A stretch of DNA of 64,000 nt, from the NCBI GenBank assembly GCA_002404865.1, contig DHKP01000015.1, positions 36,613-100,612 on the forward strand, given 5' to 3'. A program made the translations under genes and the position numbers. Below the pieces are notes generated by a model. The model saw nothing but the letters and a program-made list of their open reading frames with translations, was not told the origin of the DNA and did no database searches. Every line of letters starts with the position of its first letter. Positions within the stretch are counted from its first letter, which is position 1. This stretch comes from Caryophanales bacterium UBA4691. Lineage in GTDB: Bacteria > Bacillota_I > Bacilli_A > RFN20 > CAG-826. This document shows positions 38,022 through 46,919 of the stretch, in pieces.

Positions 38022-39890
38022 CTATAAGTCCGTCGGAACGCTGAGCGTCGAGATGATCGAATCTAAGCTTGTTGTCCCGATATCGCTATAAGCGCAATCC
38101 ATAACCCAATAGTAATCCTGATCAAAAGAAGGGAAATACTCTTTCGGGAGGCGGACTTTGACTACCAAATTCATGCCGGTGAGAACCTTATCGTTCGAAT
38201 AAGTGAAAGACCAATCCAACGTCCCGTAATTCTTAACGAAGAAATCGCGGAAAGGGTTGGAATATTGGGTGATATCCGCGTGGTAGCACATCGCAATCAC
38301 CGAAATAATCACGTTATAAGAGGAGTCTGTTTTGCCAGTAAAGGTAAAGGTATTACTTCCTTCATCGTAAAGTGGGAAAGCATTGTTGATGGAGGTTGTG
38401 CTCAAACTGAGCCCGATGAGGTGGCGCTGCATAAACGCATAAGACCACCAATTAGGATACTTTCTCGATTGTCCAGAGCTATTAGAGGCCTCAATCGTTT
38501 CTCTAGTTACTTTATAAACTCCGCTATCGGTCTCGGTTTCATAGTAGTTATAGGTGGTGTTGTTTGTGCTCCATAATCCGCCTTGACGAAATCCAGTGAC
38601 TTCGCTTCCACCATACCGGGTTCCAAAATAAGCTTTCTCGGTGATCTTTTTAATCCCTGCGTACCGAGTTAAATCGGGGAGAGACCCACTTAGACCAGCC
38701 ACCTTGTTTCCACCTTTGAAAATGTTCATATAAGGACTGCGGCTTGATAGTTTCTTCCCATCTTCGCCGATGTAGGATAATTTTGCATCGAGCGTCCAAT
38801 TCACGAGTCCGCTCATGTATTTAATCGCGTTTCGAATCTGGCTCACATCGGCCGGCGTCGGCGCTTTGTATTGGTCAACATAATCATCTAAAGAGGCTAC
38901 ACGAGTCGAATCAACGCTAGAAATGGTGAATTCGTACATATAGCTCAGCTTTGTCCCATCGCTATTAGCAAGAACCGGCAAGAACGATAGTTCGTTGTTT
39001 TGATAGCTTGCAAACATGAGATAAGGGGAAGAGTCTTCGTAGCTATCGTTCATCAAAAAGAGTGACTTGAATAAGCGCTTGGTCAAAGAGTTGGAAGCAA
39101 CGAAGGCATATTTGTATTTCTTTAAGACTGCGCTAGTCTGAAAAAATGCGCTGTACTGCCAATAAGAATTATCGGCTGTTGCATCAAGGGATAAGAACGT
39201 ACCGTTATAGTCGGCTTTATCCCCTTGCGGAGACATATCGATATCGAGTTCGTCGCTTTCGACGCTTGGTAATGAGAAAGAGTAGATGTTATCGTCCTTT
39301 TTCGATAATAAGTACCCGCTCTTCGTCGTAGCGCCATAAATGTAATTCGAAGAACGATACACTTTTTGGACAACTACTTTCTCGCCATCATCATTGTACT
39401 TGAATTGCGTTGCCGTGTAGTTGCTCTTGACTTTACTTAGCACTTTAACGAGATTTCCGCATTCTTCGTTTTCCTCAACGTTAAGGGTGATGGTTTTATA
39501 GACCCCATTCGCGTAAAGGTTAATCGTCACCTCGCCTGGACGCACAAAGAGAAGATCGAGGCTCTTTCCATCTCCACCCGTTAAATAGCCAACGTAATTC
39601 TCGGATGAGGATTTCACCATATACGCTTGTAGCGCCGTCGCATTCTGGTCTTCGTTTTTCCCAGGCACCACTCCAAAGAACTCATCAAGCTTGATCGTCA
39701 TCCCCCTACGCAGAACCGGGAATGCGCGTTTTTGGTAGATTTGCGTTTTCTCTTCCGCTGCCGGTTTGCTACATATTTCGGTTTGACTAGCATCGATTGT
39801 CGAGCTGCCATTAGAATCAGCTTCGTTATTACCGCAGCTGAACAATAGAGAAATACCAACGACTGATAAAATTAATAATCTCTTTTTCAT
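38022..39890 (-). CDS. Lipoprotein, first gene of the 30.4-39.9 kb operon (622 aa)
   Basis: A 622-residue predicted lipoprotein with lipobox LFSC (Cys19), paralogous to the gene at 36237. The ATG at 39890 is taken as start, but a TTG at 39896 is in frame. The only strong Shine-Dalgarno (GAAAGGAGGT, 39955-39964) lies more than 60 bases upstream, separated by a hairpin (39903-39949); looping it out would place the SD about 11 bases from the TTG or 17 from the ATG. The C-terminus contains DIGTTSLDS, similar to the GTTSIP motif of other local lipoproteins. No family recognised. Confidence 0.76.
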   Translation of the reverse strand: MKKRLLILSVVGISLLFSCGNNEADSNGSSTIDASQTEICSKPAAEEKTQIYQKRAFPVLRRGMTIKLDEFFGVVPGKNEDQNATALQAYMVKSSSENYVGYLTGGDGKSLDLLFVRPGEVTINLYANGVYKTITLNVEENEECGNLVKVLSKVKSNYTATQFKYNDDGEKVVVQKVYRSSNYIYGATTKSGYLLSKKDDNIYSFSLPSVESDELDIDMSPQGDKADYNGTFLSLDATADNSYWQYSAFFQTSAVLKKYKYAFVASNSLTKRLFKSLFLMNDSYEDSSPYLMFASYQNNELSFLPVLANSDGTKLSYMYEFTISSVDSTRVASLDDYVDQYKAPTPADVSQIRNAIKYMSGLVNWTLDAKLSYIGEDGKKLSSRSPYMNIFKGGNKVAGLSGSLPDLTRYAGIKKITEKAYFGTRYGGSEVTGFRQGGLWSTNNTTYNYYETETDSGVYKVTRETIEASNSSGQSRKYPNWWSYAFMQRHLIGLSLSTTSINNAFPLYDEGSNTFTFTGKTDSSYNVIISVIAMCYHADITQYSNPFRDFFVKNYGTLDWSFTYSNDKVLTGMNLVVKVRLPKEYFPSFDQDYYWVMDCAYSDIGTTSLDSIISTLSVPTDL

Positions 39891-39902
39891 AATCAATCGC
39901 TT

Positions 39903-39964
39903 GCCTTATTCAAGGATTCATTCTCTTTGAAACAAAGAGAGAATAAGGCGATTTACCTCCTTTC
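39903..39964 (-). promoter_or_regulatory. 5'-UTR hairpin between a perfect Shine-Dalgarno and the start codon
   Basis: On the minus strand the order is SD GAAAGGAGGT (39964-39955), then GCCTTATTC (39949-39941), an adjoining stem-loop TCTCTTTG-TTT-CAAAGAGA (39940-39922), a 10-base bulge, GAATAAGGC (39911-39903) and then the start region. The 9-bp outer and 8-bp inner stems are perfect. Folding would bring the SD to within initiation range of the start codon. Confidence 0.65.
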
Positions 39965-39980
39965 AATTTTATGTTTAAAG

Positions 39981-40008
39981 AAATTAAAATTGTCTGAAAT
40001 ATTGTCAA
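39981..40008 (-). promoter_or_regulatory. Promoter of the 30.4-39.9 kb operon
   Basis: On the minus strand TTGACA (40003-40008) and TAATTT (39981-39986) with a 16-base spacer. The -35 context TATTGACAATAT resembles the promoters at 8998 and 13792. Confidence 0.6.
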
Positions 40009-40019
40009 TAATTAATTTG

Positions 40020-40450
40020 AATAAATCTTTTTGTTTATATCTTATCAATAGTTTTTAACTTAATATTTATTTATTTGTAAATATTATTATTTTCATTCTA
40101 TTTTCAAATAACGAAACATGATAAATTAGTGCTTTATGACAAGCATCGTTCTAAAGAAAATCAATAAATAATTTTGAAATTAATCCTTTATTTTTTTGAC
40201 ACCCATTTTATCGAATATATGAAAACATTCGTGAATCATTTAATTAAATTAATTAAAAATTAATCTAGAAACAGGAGGCTGAGTTCAATTGGAAATATCT
40301 TCATAGCCCTTTTCGAGATAATCAAGAAACTAGGAAAACGCGCTCAAATTCCATCGCTATTTGGCGCTCAGAAACTATACCCCTTATTCAAAAATTCTTT
40401 TGCCTTTTGTTCTATACGGTTACATCATTTTAGGCGCATTAATTGTTATA
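40020..40450. other. Divergent intergenic region, no gene seen
   Basis: About 430 AT-rich bases between divergently read operons. It contains a TTGACA at 40196-40201 without a convincing -10 at normal spacing, and an AATCATTTAATTAAATTAATT stretch (40234-40254) similar to the leader at 9031. An open frame runs from 40361 into the M13 gene, but its first 35 codons lack a ribosome site. Confidence 0.45.
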
Positions 40451-40465
40451 GGAGGGAGCGATATC

Positions 40466-42766
40466 ATGAAAGGAAGGAGTTTAGGAGTCTTTGCTTTGAT
40501 GATGGGGGTTCTATTTTCTTGTTCTCCATCTACCACTAGTAGCAGCGAACCAATTGGAGAGTCTTACTCCATGGTGAAAGAAATCGCGCGAGTCGCTAGC
40601 AAAAACGATCCCTCCATAACCACAAACGGGTTATTGTCTTCGCTCGGGTTAAAAGGGGAGGAAGAATTTACCTATAAAACCATGATAGTCGCTTTACGAA
40701 AGGCGTTCCCCTCTTTAGAAGAACCTAGCCCCTATTACGAGAGTTATCATCAATACGAAGATAATGACTTATACCCAATCAAAAACTATGAAAAATTGCC
40801 GAAAGATGTGCAAGAAGCGATTGCTTATTTCAAGAACAGATCGTTATTTTTCCCCAAAGAAGGTAGTGACGCTTCTTCCCACTACTATTATTTTCCGCTA
40901 GAAGAGAAAGCTGATAGCGAAGAACTGAGGACGATTTTGGAACGGATTCAAGGCTATATAGGCAAAAACCCAGAGGATGACTTTTATAGCTATATCAATC
41001 ACGATGAATTATTCTCTGCTAACGCGGCGCAAAGAAGCAATCTCGTTAGCACAAAAGCTCTTGTGAAAAGCGTAAAAGAGTTTATGGCGTCAATAAAAGA
41101 CGATAACAAGAAGAGGATCGATTCCTTTTTGGCCTCATACCGTAATGAATCGAAAAAAGAGAGCGACTATAGCGGTTTGAAAACGGCAATCGATAACATC
41201 AAAAACGCTAGTAGCTTACCTGAACTTTGTTCCCAACTTCGCACTGACTTCAATCAAAGCCATTCTAGCGTGCTCGCTCCCTTTTTATCGGTGATGCGCC
41301 AAAACGGAAATAACGCAATCTATCTCGCAAACCGCTACGCCTATCCTTATGCTTATAAAGAGACATGCCTCAATGATATATCTTTCTTGACGAGCGCTTT
41401 AAAAGTGTTAGACGCCGTCAATGCAAGCGAGTACGCCTCTAATCTTCGCTCTTTTCTAAGCACATATTTCTCTTGCTTGAAAAATAAGATAAAAGAGGAT
41501 CAGGAGGGGAATGAGATCATTACTAATAAACCCATTGGGGACTCCGCTTCGATTAATGGATGCTTTTCTTTAAAAGAGCTATATGAGGAAGAGGGATACG
41601 ATGTCAGCAAAATATCCGTCTACTATGCTTCTGAATACGATGCTTTAATCGAAGCTTTGTCAAAAGAAGATCGATTAAACGACAGCAAAGCGTATTTGCT
41701 TTATTTATACGGGCTCAATTATTCCTCTTGCTTACCAAAAAATAAGCAGGAGGCGCTTGGTATATATAACGACGTTGGTAGTGAAGAATCCTTTTATAAC
41801 TACGTTATCCCCTATATCGCAAACGAGGTTGCGAGTTCCTATCGAAATAGCGAAGAATATCAAAAAAACTACAACACACTGAACGAACTATTTAAAAATT
41901 TGAAAATAACGTTCGAAAAACGCCTAGACACCAGCGTTTGGCTAGATGAAGCGGGGAAAGAAAAAGCAAAGCAAAAGCTTAAGAACACGGACATGGTTTT
42001 GTTCGATAAGGACTTAGGAGATAATCTTTATCTATTCCCTCCGCATGAATACGAGAAAGATTCTCTTTACCGCAACATGAATATCTATCGGCAAGAAATG
42101 ATGATCTCCATCAAAAATAGCCTAAGCGAATCTACTACGAACCCATATCTATATTCCATAAATCCCCTAGAGGCTAACGCCTTTAACGACATAAGCAATA
42201 ACACCGTTTGCCTAACTCTTGGCTATCTTTTTTCAAAAGAAAACGCCTATTCATTATCAATAGAAGATTTATTCGCGGATTTTGCTTTCCCGTTAAGTCA
42301 CGAAATCGTTCATGGCTTTGATGAAAACGGATTGATGTACGATGAAAATTGTAATTTCAATAAGGATTGGCTTGGTAAGCAAAACCTAGCATCCTTCCAA
42401 ACAAAAAGCGAAAAAGCATCAACGTTTTATAGTAATTTTGAAGAAGTGCCTGGCTTTAAAGAGAACGGAGCGATCAAGATCAATGAGGCGATTGCTGACT
42501 TAGGAGGCTTGAATATCGTCACTGACTATAGCGAGCAGCAAAAGAATTTTGATTACAAAAAGTTCTTTTCCCGCTTAGCGAGAAACAATCTCTACTATGT
42601 TGATTTACCTACTTATTATTCTTATTTAAAAGACGATAGCCATCCTATCGGAAGAGGAAGAGTCAACCCGTTATTCATGAATTCAACGAAATTCTTAGAG
42701 ACCTATCAAGTCAAAGAAAACGATTATATGCATCTATCAAGCGAGGATTCTTTGAATATTTGGTAA
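40466..42766 (+). CDS. M13-family (neprilysin/PepO-like) metallopeptidase lipoprotein
   Basis: A 766-residue predicted lipid-anchored zinc endopeptidase. The open frame starts at 40361, but the ATG at 40466 has GGAGGGAG upstream and gives a signal peptide with LFSC (Cys19). The C-terminal catalytic half carries SHEIVHGFDENG (HExxH near residue 611), then WLGKQN, and NEAIADLGGL (about 670). These correspond to the M13 HExxHxFD and ENxADxGG zinc and catalytic motifs. The N-terminal half corresponds to the M13 N-domain, divergent in sequence. It opens an operon with two unknown lipoproteins. M13 enzymes cleave oligopeptides of up to about 40 residues, consistent with the Opp importer nearby, though that link is inferred. 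Confidence 0.87.
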   Translation: MKGRSLGVFALMMGVLFSCSPSTTSSSEPIGESYSMVKEIARVASKNDPSITTNGLLSSLGLKGEEEFTYKTMIVALRKAFPSLEEPSPYYESYHQYEDNDLYPIKNYEKLPKDVQEAIAYFKNRSLFFPKEGSDASSHYYYFPLEEKADSEELRTILERIQGYIGKNPEDDFYSYINHDELFSANAAQRSNLVSTKALVKSVKEFMASIKDDNKKRIDSFLASYRNESKKESDYSGLKTAIDNIKNASSLPELCSQLRTDFNQSHSSVLAPFLSVMRQNGNNAIYLANRYAYPYAYKETCLNDISFLTSALKVLDAVNASEYASNLRSFLSTYFSCLKNKIKEDQEGNEIITNKPIGDSASINGCFSLKELYEEEGYDVSKISVYYASEYDALIEALSKEDRLNDSKAYLLYLYGLNYSSCLPKNKQEALGIYNDVGSEESFYNYVIPYIANEVASSYRNSEEYQKNYNTLNELFKNLKITFEKRLDTSVWLDEAGKEKAKQKLKNTDMVLFDKDLGDNLYLFPPHEYEKDSLYRNMNIYRQEMMISIKNSLSESTTNPYLYSINPLEANAFNDISNNTVCLTLGYLFSKENAYSLSIEDLFADFAFPLSHEIVHGFDENGLMYDENCNFNKDWLGKQNLASFQTKSEKASTFYSNFEEVPGFKENGAIKINEAIADLGGLNIVTDYSEQQKNFDYKKFFSRLARNNLYYVDLPTYYSYLKDDSHPIGRGRVNPLFMNSTKFLETYQVKENDYMHLSSEDSLNIW

Positions 42767-42889
42767 TGCTTTGGGTGCTTATCAAGCGAGCCAAAATGAA
42801 AATTTAGTGAAAAAAGAAAATAAACATTGAAAAGAGCGAAATTCTTCTTACAATCCGTTTCAAATTTAAAGGAAAGGATTGATTTATTT

Positions 42890-44449
42890 ATGAAAAAACG
42901 CAACTTAATCATCGCTCTAGGCGCACTAACAATTCTCACAAGTTGTGGTGAAAACGATTCGAGCACCTCTACGCCTATTGGAACAAACGAGGAAAACTTA
43001 AAAGCGAGCGATTTCGCGACAAAATTTAACGCTAAAGTAAATGCCTCCATCAAGAAAGGGACTACGAATGTTGATGGAGATTATACTATCGACTATGCTT
43101 CCGATCACGTTTCCTATATCTCAGTGGACGCGAAAGGGCAATTTTTCGAGAAGGATAGTAATGGGGGGGTGAATCTCGCTACACTTGACGAGCATAACGA
43201 GAAGTCGACTGAAACCGTCCTCGGAGAACAATTCGACGAAGCATTCCCGAATGCTTTTGTTAACTTAGCCGCCGACCACGCAAATGAAAACGAAGTGGAT
43301 TTAGCCGCTAATAACACGCTAAACGATTTAGGAAAGTCCTTTGTAAAGCTATTTCTCAAAGGCGCTCCCCTAAAAGAAATCACTGAGGCGACAGGCTCAA
43401 TTAGTTTTAATGAGAGTGTCGCCTTGGCTATGACGCTAAAAGATGTTGAGGGCACTCTTGCCACTCTCACTGCTACTTTTGTAAAACCGACATCTTATCA
43501 AGAAACAAAGCTTAAAACCCTACCTGAAACCGACGAATCAAAAGCGCTTAAAGTAGCGCTCGACAAAATCAAAGAAGGCAATTACACCGTCAAAATAAAA
43601 GAAGGCGAGGCTATAAAAGAAACTCTTTACGTCAATAGTGACCGTCTATTAGATGTCGAAGATAACGAAACAAAAGGATACTTGAAGACGGAAACAGGAT
43701 TCAAAGTTCTAGCCGTCGATGGCGAAACGGTTAAGGAAGATGGAACATCAACCGACTTATTTTCTTCCTTACTCCCGGATTACGATTTTGCTGGCGAAGT
43801 CATAATTAATGGTTCCGTTTCTCCGCTTGTTGATGAAGATGATGTATTAACGCATCTACAGTTCGCCACTCTATCGTCATATTTCCAAAACGCTGATATG
43901 CAAACTCTAGCGTTAACAGCAGATAAAAAAGCCTTGGTTTTAACGCTAAAAAACGGGGATAAAACCACCACTTGTGAATGGAGCAATATCGGAGAAACCA
44001 CCTTACCAGTGGATATTACAAAGATTACCGAAGCGAAAACATGGGAAAGCGAAGGATATACGGAAATTGGCAATTATCTAAAGGCCATCCTTGGCAACGA
44101 TGCTGATTTGCCATATTGGGACACAGGCGCAGAATGGACTATAGAGGCACATTCCGACACCGAAGGAACACTAACAATTTCGTCAGAAATTTCTAGTGAA
44201 GACGAGAGAACAAATCTCGTTGGAGCTTACGCTTCTTTAATGAAAAAGGCTGGATATTCAGAATTGACAGAAGAAGATCGCAAAGATTTAGATAACGCTG
44301 GTTTCTATCTCATGGGAACTTGGACCGATTTCACTTCTTATCACACATATGCAATTTCTTCCTCAATCGTAGAAATTTTTGATAACGGGAAAGATGAATA
44401 TATGCCATTAGATTCTGTTTCAATTATCGTTTCTCCAGATGTTAGATAG
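42890..44449 (+). CDS. Lipoprotein of unknown function (519 aa)
   Basis: A 519-residue predicted lipoprotein. The frame begins at 42827, but the ATG at 42890, after AAAGGAAAGG, gives lipobox LTSC (Cys19). It is acidic and Thr/Lys/Glu-rich with two similar halves (VDGDYTIDYASDHVSYI... and EGNYTVKIKEGEAIKETLYV...). The last about 100 residues (KTWESEGYTEIGNYLKAI... LPYWDTGAEW... YASLMKKAGYSEL) form the module also found at the ends of the lipoproteins at 11090, 44459 and 52865. Second gene of the operon, 9 bases from the next. No family recognised. Confidence 0.78.
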   Translation: MKKRNLIIALGALTILTSCGENDSSTSTPIGTNEENLKASDFATKFNAKVNASIKKGTTNVDGDYTIDYASDHVSYISVDAKGQFFEKDSNGGVNLATLDEHNEKSTETVLGEQFDEAFPNAFVNLAADHANENEVDLAANNTLNDLGKSFVKLFLKGAPLKEITEATGSISFNESVALAMTLKDVEGTLATLTATFVKPTSYQETKLKTLPETDESKALKVALDKIKEGNYTVKIKEGEAIKETLYVNSDRLLDVEDNETKGYLKTETGFKVLAVDGETVKEDGTSTDLFSSLLPDYDFAGEVIINGSVSPLVDEDDVLTHLQFATLSSYFQNADMQTLALTADKKALVLTLKNGDKTTTCEWSNIGETTLPVDITKITEAKTWESEGYTEIGNYLKAILGNDADLPYWDTGAEWTIEAHSDTEGTLTISSEISSEDERTNLVGAYASLMKKAGYSELTEEDRKDLDNAGFYLMGTWTDFTSYHTYAISSSIVEIFDNGKDEYMPLDSVSIIVSPDVR

Positions 44450-44458
44450 GACTAATCG

Positions 44459-46744
44459 ATGAAAAAGCAAATTCTATTCCTTTGTTTATCTAGTCTTCTC
44501 CTTGCTTCTTGCGCCCCTGAATCTAGTCTTCCATCCACTGGCGATAACTCTGACACAAGCGTTACCCCCACCCCTACGCCAGAAGCAAAGAAAGAGAACG
44601 TCACCGCACAAGAAGCCTTCTCGATGCTCAAGAAGCTTTCAAAAGCATCTAATTATGAAATAGCGTCCGCCATCAAGACGACAGGCGAATACCATGAATG
44701 GCTAACCAAGGGGTATTACTACAATACCTCCTTGGGTTATGGGTATTTGTTGAAAGAATCTTTTGATAAGCAATATGGCGATAGCATCGTCTACTCTTTC
44801 ACGTTAGAAGACGATGAAGTAAAACTAAGCGGACCGAAGTACTCTTACCCAAACGGAAAGCTTACTTACGTGAACGATCTTTCTAGCTTATATGTTTTCC
44901 CCGCTTATGAGACGGACTACAAAAACAAGATCGATGTCTCAAGCTTTATTACGGAAAGTAATGGTGTTACCTATAGCGAGAACCGCTACGTAGTCAAACT
45001 ATTCAGCGCGTCGATTGGTTATACTGATGATGAATCATTAAAGCAAATTCTACGTGTCAGTTTCTATAAACAGGGTACTTCTTTTGGCTTTAATCTTATG
45101 GGAAAGACCGGAGAAAAATACACAAATCTTTATGGTACCCAAACTCTTATTAGCAATATCGGCCAGGCCACGCATCCGACTTTGGATAAATACGTCGCTG
45201 AACATTATTCCATTGGGAAAACAAGCTTAACGTCTGAAGTTCTATCTCGCTTTGATTTAGATAATAATGAGCGGATTAAGCTTCATAACGAAGCTCATGT
45301 CTATATTGATGGAACTGACCAAGGCGTTAATCTCGCTTCAGAGCTTTTGCTAAGCAAAAACAAAGCTGAAATCATAACGATTGATCCCGAAAAAGAGACC
45401 ACTACTAGCGATATCATTGCTCGTCACGAAGATGGTTACGCTTATGAAATCGGTTATGATGAAAAAGGAAAAGTCACAGAAAAACTATACGAAAAATACC
45501 TTGATTGGAATGATCTTGTCCCTGATTTAAAGGCAAAACTTCTAGAAGAAAAAGAGTGTTACCGATTAGAGAATGGCGAATACGTTTATTATGGTCGCTT
45601 AGCCAATCGACTAAAGGATTTCTTTGGTCAAATGGATATCAAAGGCGTGCCGGAAAGAATGTATCTCACGCTTGATGATAATAATCAAGTTAATGGAGCT
45701 CGTTTTGAATTCGCTCTTTCAAAGTTTGATGATGGTACCACTTCCTTCGTTTACCGTTACATCTTGAATTGCCAATTAGAAGAAGAAAGTGACTTCACTG
45801 TTTTAACGGATTTATCCGATTCATTAAAGATCCCTGAGCTCGATAATGCCTTTGCCGCTTTTGACGGTTCTAAGCCTTACGAGGTATCCTTTCAAGATAC
45901 ATTAGCCACTTCCCCTCACCAAACCATTACTTACGTCGATGGAGTTTATTACAAGGAAGAAACCACAACTACATTTGGCGGGAAGAAAATAACCGCGAAT
46001 GGCTATTATCAAAAGGACAATGGCATCCAATCTTTCATTATGACGGAAGACGGGAATTATTATCCTCGCTCAAATAGCAAAGAAGGAGATATCGCTTCCG
46101 TTAGCCCACATTCTATCTCCAGTGCGTTATTCGAAAAGAAAGGCGATAAAACATACGTCCTTCGCGACCATACCCTTTCTTACGTGAGCAAAGGATTGCC
46201 GTTTAATCACAATGCCTCGCTTATGTTCCCTGAAACTGCAAAATTCAAGTTAGGCGATGATGGATTACTCAGTAAAGTCACATTCACTTATGACTGGGAC
46301 ATCATCAACTCGCGAGAGGAAGAAGTGACATTCAAATATGATGATGTTTCTTTGCCAGAAGATGTGAAAAACACTTTACTATCCTTGCCTAACTTTGAAG
46401 AACCAACCTCTTGGGCGAATGAAGAAGAATCAATTGCCACAAACTTTGAATCCTTCTATGGCGAAGAAGCAAAAAATATCCCTTATCTATATACGGAAGA
46501 GACCTATAAGCTTTGGCAAAGCGATTATTCCGTAAACGATCAGATTCAATTGTCGAATAAGACCACATCAGGAATTGATGCCAATTTCTATCAAATGTAT
46601 CGACAAGCGCTCCTTAAAAAAGGATTTAAAAAGGCTGAAACGCCATCTCTACCCGGCGCTGAAGAATATAATCTAGGCAAAATCAAAGTGAGATTTGCAG
46701 GGATTCTCAAAGGTGGATTCTACTTTACCCTTAATAATGCTTAA
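44459..46744 (+). CDS. Large lipoprotein, paralogue of the 11.1-13.6 kb gene
   Basis: A 761-residue predicted lipoprotein (lipobox LASC, Cys18), followed by a Ser/Thr/Pro linker. Repeated blocks align with the protein at 11090: a YGYLLKESFDKQYGDSIVYSF block early, RMYLTLDDNNQVNGARFEFAL in the middle, LSKVTFTYDW...EEVTFKYDD late, and the terminal module (IPYLYTEETYKLW... YRQALLKKGF). It closes the operon begun by the M13 peptidase and is followed by a strong terminator. No catalytic motif or named family is visible. Confidence 0.8.
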   Translation: MKKQILFLCLSSLLLASCAPESSLPSTGDNSDTSVTPTPTPEAKKENVTAQEAFSMLKKLSKASNYEIASAIKTTGEYHEWLTKGYYYNTSLGYGYLLKESFDKQYGDSIVYSFTLEDDEVKLSGPKYSYPNGKLTYVNDLSSLYVFPAYETDYKNKIDVSSFITESNGVTYSENRYVVKLFSASIGYTDDESLKQILRVSFYKQGTSFGFNLMGKTGEKYTNLYGTQTLISNIGQATHPTLDKYVAEHYSIGKTSLTSEVLSRFDLDNNERIKLHNEAHVYIDGTDQGVNLASELLLSKNKAEIITIDPEKETTTSDIIARHEDGYAYEIGYDEKGKVTEKLYEKYLDWNDLVPDLKAKLLEEKECYRLENGEYVYYGRLANRLKDFFGQMDIKGVPERMYLTLDDNNQVNGARFEFALSKFDDGTTSFVYRYILNCQLEEESDFTVLTDLSDSLKIPELDNAFAAFDGSKPYEVSFQDTLATSPHQTITYVDGVYYKEETTTTFGGKKITANGYYQKDNGIQSFIMTEDGNYYPRSNSKEGDIASVSPHSISSALFEKKGDKTYVLRDHTLSYVSKGLPFNHNASLMFPETAKFKLGDDGLLSKVTFTYDWDIINSREEEVTFKYDDVSLPEDVKNTLLSLPNFEEPTSWANEEESIATNFESFYGEEAKNIPYLYTEETYKLWQSDYSVNDQIQLSNKTTSGIDANFYQMYRQALLKKGFKKAETPSLPGAEEYNLGKIKVRFAGILKGGFYFTLNNA

Positions 46745-46777
46745 ACAACAGAAGTTTGTTCCTGTATGTTTAAAGTG

Positions 46778-46806
46778 ATAGCGGGCCCTCAAAGCCCGCT
46801 ATTTTG
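46778..46806 (+). terminator. Terminator of the 40.5-46.7 kb operon
   Basis: ATAGCGGGC (46778-46786) and GCCCGCTAT (46794-46802) form a perfect 9-bp stem with a seven-base loop, followed by TTTTG. Confidence 0.9.
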
Positions 46807-46919
46807 TTTATAAGAAAAAATGATTTATATTTCCACCGCTATTTTAAAAGCGAGGAAAAATTGCGTTTTTCTTTAATATAATCTAGTTTATAATAATCTT
46901 GTTTATATAGAGGTCAATT

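Noticed and set aside
40196..40221. TTGACA ... TATATG as promoter of the M13 operon
   Set aside because: The spacer would be only 14 bases; no better -10 at 16-18 bases was found, so the promoter remains unassigned.
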